This document shows positions 5,789 through 11,222 of a DNA stretch of 11,222 nucleotides, piece by piece. Source of the stretch: an uncultured Lentisphaeria bacterium (GTDB lineage: Bacteria > Verrucomicrobiota > Lentisphaeria > Victivallales > UBA1829); the NCBI GenBank assembly GCA_905211485.1, contig CAJMAW010000103.1:1-11222 (forward strand), read 5' to 3'. The notes under the pieces were generated by a model. The model ran no database searches. It saw only the letters and a list, made by a program, of their open reading frames with translations, and was not told the DNA's origin. The stretch's first letter is position 1. Each line of letters begins with the position of its first letter. The position numbers and the translations under genes were made by a program.

Positions 5789-6904
5789 TCAGGAAGCCGC
5801 GCCCCCGATTTTAATGACGAGATTTTCAAGCGCGATACGCTGATCCCCCCCTGTCACCATGATCCGGCTGGCTTCAAAAATGGCGCGGAAGGCTTCCGCC
5901 AGCTCCCTGTCGCTGAAGCGGACCGCATTTTCCCATGTTTTGAAGGCCTTGAAAGGATGCATGGCGAAAAAAGGATCACCCGGATGATTGGCTTTTTCCG
6001 TATCGAAGAGGCGATAGAAGAAGTCCGCCGACGCGTTCCGCGGGATCTGGAAACGACGCCCGATGCACTTGAGCCCGATCACCCGCTTGAATTCGGAATT
6101 CACCGCGGAAACAATTGCCAGAGGGCCGGAAGCCGAACCGCGTTCTTCCAAGGTTTCGATCAGTCCCGGGATGAGGGAAAGAGCCTTGGCCGCATTCCGC
6201 TCCGCAAGCGCTCCGGAAAATTCCCAGGACAATGTCTCGACATTCCGGCTGCAGACTTCCAGACAGTCATCCACATGAATCACAGGCTCGTTGCCCGCAT
6301 AGGCGACCAGTTTGTCAATTTCATTTTTCAGCGTGGCCGTATCCGAACCGATGGTCTCCGCTATGAAGGAGGCGGCGGCATCATCCATGCTTTTCCCGGC
6401 GCTCATGGCCATTTCCCGGATCTTCCGCATCAGGAGTGCCGTATAACCGCGGGCTTTCGGGTCGGCTTTGTCAAACCACTGGAGAGTCCCGCCGGAGGCG
6501 GCAATGGCCTTTTCACAAAGTTTGAAAAAGGCTTTGCGCCGGTCAAGTCCGGGTCCGTCTATCAGCAGGGTGATGTCCGGCGGAATCCCCGCTTTCAGAT
6601 ACTCGGAAAGACGCTCGAGACGGGAGACTTTCTTCTTCGACGACGCTTCCGAAACAGCTTCCTCAAAATAATTGAAGTGCTTCAGCCACACCGTCTTCTC
6701 CGGGGAAAGAAAGGACGGCGTGTTCAGCGAGTCCATCAGGCGGTCCAGAATGTCGGGATATTTCTCATTCTCGGAATCGCCGCGGATAATTTCCAGATCC
6801 GGGTTATCCTCCGGAATTTCCCCGCAGAGTCCGCGAATGAATTCATTCGCACATTCCTTCACGGCAAATTCATCATTGCCTGAAATCAGATGAAACGCTC
6901 CCAT
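5789..6904 (-). CDS. holA: DNA polymerase III, delta subunit
   Basis: HolA is the clamp-loader subunit that opens the beta sliding clamp during replication. The protein has 371 residues, slightly above the usual 330-345. Residues 1-25 (LISGNDEFAVKECANEFI at 6-23) match the family start, where a degenerate P-loop region begins after a short beta strand; no functional Walker A is expected in delta. IGSDTATLKNEIDKLVAYAG (185-204) is the hallmark of the lid domain, and SGALAERNAAKALSLIPGL (230-248) begins the C-terminal collar domain. The ATG at 6904 follows GGAGG by ten bases. That GGAGG lies in a small hairpin (ATGCC/GGCAT, 6912-6924) that might dampen initiation. The gene converges on tRNA-Val and no operon partner adjoins it. 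Overall similarity is typical of this fast-evolving family; the call is confident. Confidence 0.9.
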   Translation of the reverse strand: MGAFHLISGNDEFAVKECANEFIRGLCGEIPEDNPDLEIIRGDSENEKYPDILDRLMDSLNTPSFLSPEKTVWLKHFNYFEEAVSEASSKKKVSRLERLSEYLKAGIPPDITLLIDGPGLDRRKAFFKLCEKAIAASGGTLQWFDKADPKARGYTALLMRKIREMAMSAGKSMDDAAASFIAETIGSDTATLKNEIDKLVAYAGNEPVIHVDDCLEVCSRNVETLSWEFSGALAERNAAKALSLIPGLIETLEERGSASGPLAIVSAVNSEFKRVIGLKCIGRRFQIPRNASADFFYRLFDTEKANHPGDPFFAMHPFKAFKTWENAVRFSDRELAEAFRAIFEASRIMVTGGDQRIALENLVIKIGGAAS

Positions 6905-7333
6905 AATGATGATGCCTCCGGCATGCGCCGCTCCAAGTAAAAGTTTTTCTCAGCACACGGGAGTTTTCCGTTCCTCCCGGGGAATCTGCCTGAAAAAACT
7001 GTTTGTACAAAAAAATCTCCCGCATTTTCCCTGAAAGGAAAAAACAGTACGGAAACGGAAAAGGAAAAGAGAGGGGAAAAGACCCGTGCATCCCCCGCAA
7101 CAGTGAGTGAAAGACACACAGAAAGGGAATATTCCTTATCCTTCCCGCATTCTTTTTTCTTTTCTCGTTTTCTCCGCGTCTTTCCCCGGATGAAACACTT
7201 TTGCCAGACAATCCGCCCCCCTGGAATGAATCCCCCCCTATCATTCTTCCAGAGGGATCGGCATGCCCGGTCCTTCTTCTTCTTTTTTTCTTTTCCATCC
7301 CTTTGGCCAGTACGCGGGACGGCAATGCGCCTG
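6905..7333. other. Gene-free gap upstream of holA with an orphan rightward terminator
   Basis: No credible protein gene is seen. The left part serves as the holA 5' region. The + strand of about 7034-7082 is purine-rich and about 7136-7195 is pyrimidine-rich. A hairpin CGGGAG/CTCCCG (6958-6963 with 6974-6979) and a palindrome TTTGTACAAA (about 7002-7011) are present. A good rightward terminator lies at 7251-7289, although no rightward gene precedes it. I find no convincing rightward promoter. Confidence 0.55.
7251..7289 (+). terminator. Rho-independent terminator reading rightward, without a matching gene
   Basis: Bases 7251-7261 pair with 7267-7277 in an 11-bp stem (nine Watson-Crick and two G:U pairs) around loop CATGC, followed by a T-rich tail including seven consecutive T at 7283-7289. 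The G:U pairs become A:C mismatches on the other strand, and no U-run follows there, so the signal is oriented rightward. It lies about 45-80 bp beyond the stop of the leftward ceramidase-like gene, so it could also block transcripts running antisense into that gene. Confidence 0.6.
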
Positions 7334-8698
7334 CTAGCGAGCAGCGGAAGCGGCTTTACGCCACGCTTCGATCAGCTTTTCCGCAGTGGCGCGCTCAAAA
7401 GGATTGGAACGCGGCTCTGTTTCATAACCGCCGCGCCCGTAGTTCCAGCGGTTGGGGATGTAGCCGCCTCCGAGACGGACATGCCCGGTTCCGTTTCCAT
7501 GGGAAAGCACCAGGCAGAGTTTGTCCGGGAAAATCTTTCTGCGGATCTCAAGCCCGATCTCCACAAACGGTTCACTGGGCAGACTCACAAGGACGACCGG
7601 CCCCATTTCCAGCCCCGTAAGACGGAAACGCCGCATGTCCCTGTCCTTGGCAATCCCGAGAAGCGAAGAAGCGAAATACTTGAGGGCGATGGGGGAACGT
7701 TTCGCCAGGTCCTCGCTCGTCAGAGAAATTTTGGATCCCACCGCATCCGGCACATCGGCATATTTTTCCAGAGTTTTCTCTGCGGCGCGGATTTCTCTTT
7801 CCGAAATGTCGGCACCGCCGACTTCCGCGGAGGCGAAGAGATTCTTCATGGTGAAATCTCCCACCGGACGCAGATTTTCCAAAGCCCGGGAGACGGTCTG
7901 GGCATAACCGATCCCGATGCGTTCAGCCTCGGCGTAACAGGTCTGGTCGCGATCCGTGGAAACATCGAAATGATTGATGTTCCCGGCACATCCGATCAGA
8001 GGAAAGACCATGGAGGAGGCACCGAGCTGCTTTTCCAGGGTACGGCGCATGAATCCGGCCCAGTCGGCGGAAACTTCCGTTCCACCGATCGTGTCGGTAT
8101 GGTTGACAATGTTTGCGAGGAGGACCTGCACTTTGCCGTCGCGGAGAATCGCAACGAGCGGGATTTCACAATCTGTCTCTCCCTCCGGCCGGTAGATCTG
8201 CGGATTGAGTTTTCCCGGATTGGTCAGGACGCTTCCATCCTTCATCCAGTAACGGCGGTTGAAGCAGAAGCGCCGATCTTCCGTGAGGGTGTATGCGAGT
8301 TCTCCTTCACGGAGATTCGATGCCGCCTCGTGAATGACTTCCGACGCCTTTTCCACCAGAAAATCAAAATAGGCCGAGGCATCCACGGGACAGGAGGGAC
8401 GGAAATCCGGCCCGGTATGGGTATGGGTCGCCGTCATCAGGATATTCTCCTCCCCGAATTCCGTCAGATCCGCGATGGCCTTCCGGAGTTCGACATACAG
8501 AAGCTCCGAAACGGTAATCAGATCAAACTGCAGAAGCAGGAAGGCGGCTCCGTCCTTTTTCAGCACGAGGGCGCGGACTTCGAGATCGTCCAGGACTCCC
8601 GTGGTCATGCGAACGTTGAAATATCCGGCAAGGGATACCGGCATGGTGGGGGTGATGACTCCGTGCGCGGTTCCGAACAACAGTTTTCCGTCACTCAT
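7334..8698 (-). CDS. Neutral ceramidase-like hydrolase, no signal peptide
   Basis: The 454-residue protein resembles the N-terminal catalytic domain of neutral/alkaline ceramidases (zinc amidases), a family widespread as uncharacterised proteins in environmental bacteria. It begins with FGTAHGVITPTMPVSLAGY (8-26), as in the family start. Likely zinc-site motifs are THTHTG (91-96), NHTDTIGG (199-206), LPSEPF (373-378) and a YE pair at 425-426, which correspond in order to the His, His, Glu and Tyr ligands of Pseudomonas ceramidase. GCAGNINH (236-243) is also typical. The C-terminal immunoglobulin-like domain of true ceramidases is missing, and no signal peptide is seen, so the enzyme is probably cytoplasmic and its substrate need not be ceramide. 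The ATG at 8698 follows GGAG by ten bases. It lies 42 bp downstream of aroC on the same strand and is probably cotranscribed. The fold is fairly sure; the substrate is unknown. Confidence 0.8.
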   Translation of the reverse strand: MSDGKLLFGTAHGVITPTMPVSLAGYFNVRMTTGVLDDLEVRALVLKKDGAAFLLLQFDLITVSELLYVELRKAIADLTEFGEENILMTATHTHTGPDFRPSCPVDASAYFDFLVEKASEVIHEAASNLREGELAYTLTEDRRFCFNRRYWMKDGSVLTNPGKLNPQIYRPEGETDCEIPLVAILRDGKVQVLLANIVNHTDTIGGTEVSADWAGFMRRTLEKQLGASSMVFPLIGCAGNINHFDVSTDRDQTCYAEAERIGIGYAQTVSRALENLRPVGDFTMKNLFASAEVGGADISEREIRAAEKTLEKYADVPDAVGSKISLTSEDLAKRSPIALKYFASSLLGIAKDRDMRRFRLTGLEMGPVVLVSLPSEPFVEIGLEIRRKIFPDKLCLVLSHGNGTGHVRLGGGYIPNRWNYGRGGYETEPRSNPFERATAEKLIEAWRKAASAAR

Positions 8699-8740
8699 TT
8701 TCCGGGTTCTCCTTTTCTGAACTAGCCTGAGACGGGAATT

Positions 8741-9919
8741 TCACATGCGTTTCCACTTTTCATCAATTCCGGAAACCTTCCAGTAGGCTTCAGCCATATA
8801 GATGGCATCGAGAATGGTGCAGCGCATCATGGCTTCGATCACGGGATAGATTCTGGGCAGGAGAGTCGGGTCGCGCCGTGTAATCGGGGAGAGGACGGTG
8901 TTCTCCTGTTTGACCATGTCCACGGTGGCCTGGGGGACGGACACGGTGGGAGTCGGTTTCACGGCACAGCGGATGCGGATTTCCTCCCAGGTGGAGATCC
9001 CTCCGAGAATTCCGCCGGCGTTGTTGGTCTTGAAGCGGACTCTGCCGTCGGCATCCAGATAAGCTTCATCGTTGCTCTGGCTTCCGAGCATCCGCGCGGC
9101 CTCGAAGCCGGCGCCGAATTCGATTCCCTTTATGGCTCCGATGGAACAGACAGCATGGGCGATCATGGCGTTGAGCTTGTCGAATACGGGTTCCCCCAGT
9201 CCGGCGGGCACGCCTTTGGCGATGCATTCAATGACGCCGCCGGAGGTTTCGCCCATTCCCTTGATCCGGAGCACATCCTTGCGCATTTCCTCGCCGAGTT
9301 CCAGATCGGGGCAGTTGATTTCATTCTTCCGGTAGTTGGCCTTCGCGGTCTCGTAGCTGACGGGTTCCCTCACCCGGATGCCGTTCGATTCGATGGTATA
9401 GGCGATCACATCAATTCCCATCTTGTCGAGAATGGCTTTGGCGACGGCTCCGCCTGCGACGCGGCTGGCGGTTTCGCGTCCGCTGGCGCGTCCGGCACCG
9501 ACCCAGTCTCCATACTCGCCGTATTTTTTGAAAAATCCGTATTCCGCGTGTCCGGGCCGGATCTGGTCCTTGTATTCGCGGTACTGCTCAATGTGAACAT
9601 CCTGAATGTCATTGTTCGGGATGACCATTCCGACGGGTGCGCCTGTGGTGAGGTCGTTTTCCATCACGCCGGAGAAAATATAGACCCTGTCTTTTTCCTT
9701 CCGCGGGGAATCGAGCGGGGTCTGCCCCGGTTTGCGTTTATCGAGCTCCGCCTGGATCATTTCAGCGGTGATTCTGATTCCCGGGGGGACGCCGTCCACG
9801 ATGGTTAGAAGACCGCCGTACAGTTCTGCAGGAATAGGAAGGTTTTTGCGGAAACCGCCCGCATAGGATTCTCCGGAGCAGGTGATCCGGAAAAGACGAC
9901 CGAAGGTATTTCCGAACAT
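8741..9919 (-). CDS. aroC: Chorismate synthase, divergent active-site loop
   Basis: Chorismate synthase makes chorismate from 5-enolpyruvylshikimate-3-phosphate, using reduced FMN, as the last shikimate-pathway step. The 392-residue protein aligns along its full length: GNTFGRLFRIT (3-13), IRPGHAEY (120-127, with the second active-site His at 124), GRASGRETASRVAGGAVAK (143-161), GLGEPVFDKLNA (241-252 region), TNNAGGILGGIST (298-310) and RRDPTLLPRIYPVIEAM (348-364). The usual GESHG motif is GESYA (16-20), so the first conserved His is Tyr, and about 14 extra residues (roughly 21-36) come before IVDGVPPGI. The common RHDPC motif reads RRDPT. The ATG at 9919 has AAAGG about nine bases ahead. The ceramidase-like gene follows after 42 bp. 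Membership in the family is certain; whether the changed active site is fully active is open. Confidence 0.93.
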   Translation of the reverse strand: MFGNTFGRLFRITCSGESYAGGFRKNLPIPAELYGGLLTIVDGVPPGIRITAEMIQAELDKRKPGQTPLDSPRKEKDRVYIFSGVMENDLTTGAPVGMVIPNNDIQDVHIEQYREYKDQIRPGHAEYGFFKKYGEYGDWVGAGRASGRETASRVAGGAVAKAILDKMGIDVIAYTIESNGIRVREPVSYETAKANYRKNEINCPDLELGEEMRKDVLRIKGMGETSGGVIECIAKGVPAGLGEPVFDKLNAMIAHAVCSIGAIKGIEFGAGFEAARMLGSQSNDEAYLDADGRVRFKTNNAGGILGGISTWEEIRIRCAVKPTPTVSVPQATVDMVKQENTVLSPITRRDPTLLPRIYPVIEAMMRCTILDAIYMAEAYWKVSGIDEKWKRM

Positions 9920-10069
9920 ATTCTCAGCCTTTCTTGTTTTTTGCCTCTGTGTTGTATGGAAACAAAATCCTCCTCCCCGGCAAGGGGGGGAAAGGTCATG
10001 AATTATTTGTTTTCCAGTTTTGTTTTAGAGTTTCATAGTTTTTCTGCTCATTAAGATAGCACTTCCGCG

Positions 10070-10120
10070 CGGGAAAATCCACTCTTGAAACAACTCTTTT
10101 TCTGTGGATTCAGCTTCCCG
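10070..10120 (-). terminator. Inverted repeat spanning the stop codon of the EamA gene
   Basis: CGGGAA (10070-10075) pairs with TTCCCG (10115-10120), and AATCCAC (10076-10082) with GTGGATT (10104-10110), with four unpaired bases on one side. The stem includes part of the transporter stop codon and some final codons. On the leftward strand the segment beyond is GC-rich without a U-run, so this is only a candidate 3'-end structure. Confidence 0.3.
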
Positions 10121-11015
10121 TTCCGCTCCAGGAATACAGGAAGACGGCACAGAGCATCAGGAATGACGCGCAGACGCGGCGGATCCAGGCGCCCTTCCCC
10201 GCAGGCGGTTCCAGACGAAGAAAACCCGCCTTCATCAGAAGAATGCCCAGGAGGACAGAAATCACACATCGTGTCGCCTGAATCACATTTCCGAACACCA
10301 CATTCAGTGTTGCGAAGCATGCAAAAAGAAAAATCATGGCAAGGAACCATGCCAGAGCGTATGGGACTGAATCCCGGAAAAGTCTCACGCTTTTTCTGAC
10401 TTTCCTCAACATCAGCACGGGAAGTGAGCAGATTCCGAGTACGCAGTAGATCAGTGCGGTCATTCCCAGCGAATCCATGAGCAGGGAAGGTCCGTGAGCC
10501 GAAAGCACCATTTTTGTGACGAAAATATCGCTGATGGAATAGAGCAGCAGGGTCAGCAGAAGCCAGATCCCCGCGCGCGGCGAGATACGCCCTCCGCTCC
10601 AGTTCATTCCCATTCCCGCGAAGGAGCTCAGGAAGACGGCGCACCACTGCAGTGCATTCAATCCGCGGTGTTCCAGAAGGATATAGATCAGTGCCAGAAT
10701 GATGATTTTCAATCCCAGAAGTGAAGAGAGGCGTGAAGCTTCCAGTTCACGGAGTGTTTTGAAAAAACAATACTGGGAAGCTGTCCCGCTCAGGAGCCAA
10801 CCGCAGAAGAGGCAGAGGAATTCTTTCTGGAGGGGGAAAATTCCCCATGGCATTGCCAGCGGGAGAAGGAGGAGTCCGGCGAGTCCCATAGCGATCTGGG
10901 AATAGATCACCAGTTCCAGTGTTCCGTGATGTTTCAGGATAAACCAGCGTGAGAACACATAGGAGGACGATTGCAGAGCGGCGGCAACGAATCCTGAGAG
11001 AATTCCAAATATCAT
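10110..11015 (-). CDS. EamA/DMT-family membrane transporter
   Basis: The 301-residue protein is strongly hydrophobic with about ten predicted transmembrane helices in two halves, as in the drug/metabolite transporter (EamA) superfamily, whose members export or import amino acids, sugars or other metabolites across the inner membrane. The first helix starts IFGILSGFVAAALQSSSYVFSR; short charged loops such as LRKVRKSVRLFRD separate the halves, and the protein ends in a hydrophobic helix near LMLCAVFLYSWS. The substrate cannot be read from the sequence. The ATG at 11015 is chosen because AGGAG lies ten bases ahead; a TTG two codons upstream (11021) is only four bases from that site. It is followed by aroC 190 bp away, so cotranscription is possible but not obvious. 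Confidence 0.8.
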   Translation of the reverse strand: MIFGILSGFVAAALQSSSYVFSRWFILKHHGTLELVIYSQIAMGLAGLLLLPLAMPWGIFPLQKEFLCLFCGWLLSGTASQYCFFKTLRELEASRLSSLLGLKIIILALIYILLEHRGLNALQWCAVFLSSFAGMGMNWSGGRISPRAGIWLLLTLLLYSISDIFVTKMVLSAHGPSLLMDSLGMTALIYCVLGICSLPVLMLRKVRKSVRLFRDSVPYALAWFLAMIFLFACFATLNVVFGNVIQATRCVISVLLGILLMKAGFLRLEPPAGKGAWIRRVCASFLMLCAVFLYSWSGTGS

Positions 11016-11050
11016 TTTCAATATGCTCCTGAAATCAAAAGCGGGTTAAT

Positions 11051-11078
11051 ACAGTAGCACGTCTTTTTTATTTTGCCA
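11051..11078 (-). promoter_or_regulatory. Candidate promoter of the EamA gene
   Basis: On the leftward strand TGGCAA (11078-11073) and TACTGT (11056-11051) are 16 bases apart, and TGC directly precedes the -10 box as in extended -10 promoters. The start would lie roughly 30 bases ahead of the coding region. Confidence 0.45.
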
Positions 11079-11147
11079 CCGGGATTTTTTTGCTGTTCTG
11101 TTCCTGTGGCTGGATGAAAATCCATCATCATTCAGAATGAGAACAGA

Positions 11148-11175
11148 AAAAAAATACGGCAGGCAACGCCTGCCG
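11148..11175 (-). terminator. Strong Rho-independent terminator of a leftward transcript from beyond the window
   Basis: CGGCAGGC (11157-11164) and GCCTGCCG (11168-11175) form a perfect 8-bp stem with a 3-base loop. Read leftward it is followed by TA and a run of T residues (11147-11154). It insulates the EamA promoter from the unit upstream. Bases 11176-11222 contain no stop codon in any leftward frame, so the upstream unit is either a gene ending beyond the window with a 3' UTR of more than 47 bases, or a non-coding RNA. Confidence 0.85.
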
Positions 11176-11222
11176 GGTGCAGGAGATGCAATCCTGCCGA
11201 GGAGTATGAGGGCGAGGAGCCC

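Noticed and set aside
5657..6883. Rightward 408-residue ORF opposite holA
   Set aside because: It is an antisense frame of holA with no recognisable domain; holA motifs on the other strand are clear.
6906..7034. Rightward ORF of about 42 codons starting with three ATGs beside the holA start
   Set aside because: There is no ribosome-binding site and no recognisable protein; the repeated ATGs come from an ATGATG run in the holA leader.
7103..8725. Rightward 540-residue ORF opposite the ceramidase-like gene
   Set aside because: It is longer than the real gene but shows no family motifs, and it exists because G/C-ending codons leave the antisense frame without stops. The leftward frame carries the metal-site motifs.

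Overview
The window looks like an ordinary chromosomal segment of a moderately GC-rich bacterium. Coding regions favour G/C at third codon positions, while intergenic DNA is AT-rich with long purine or pyrimidine runs. Genes mostly have Shine-Dalgarno-like sites, and all three tRNA genes encode their own CCA end. A neutral-ceramidase-type protein and an unusual chorismate synthase beside plain housekeeping genes would fit a PVC-group bacterium such as Lentisphaerota. That placement is a weak inference from gene content and protein style; no rRNA or other marker in the window tests it.

Layout. The left end holds the 3' part of thiE (rightward). After a 477-bp gap between two converging gene ends come mazG and an Smr-domain gene, both leftward. 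Rightward genes follow: tRNA-Asp(GUC), the recombinase gene xerD, the flavin transferase gene apbE, tRNA-Arg(ACG), and after a gene-free, pyrimidine-rich stretch of about 460 bp, tRNA-Val(GAC). The right half is leftward: holA (DNA polymerase III delta), a 429-bp gap, a ceramidase-like hydrolase gene 42 bp downstream of aroC (chorismate synthase), and an EamA-type membrane transporter gene. The right edge carries a strong leftward terminator for a gene or RNA lying beyond the window.

How the genes work together. Most are independent housekeeping functions: thiamine synthesis, nucleotide-pool cleaning, chromosome dimer resolution, flavinylation of exported proteins, clamp loading, the shikimate pathway and tRNA supply. 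The only likely operon is aroC followed by the ceramidase-like gene. The three tRNA genes each have a recognisable promoter of their own.

No CRISPR array, insertion sequence, prophage, toxin-antitoxin pair or defence system is visible. The observations most worth a second look are: chorismate synthase in which the active-site GESHG motif reads GESYA and is followed by about 14 extra residues; an out-of-frame short reading frame covering the apbE start; an orphan rightward terminator in the holA/ceramidase-like gap; paired hairpins at the right edge with no stop codon in any leftward frame; and a near-perfect palindrome upstream of a candidate mazG promoter.
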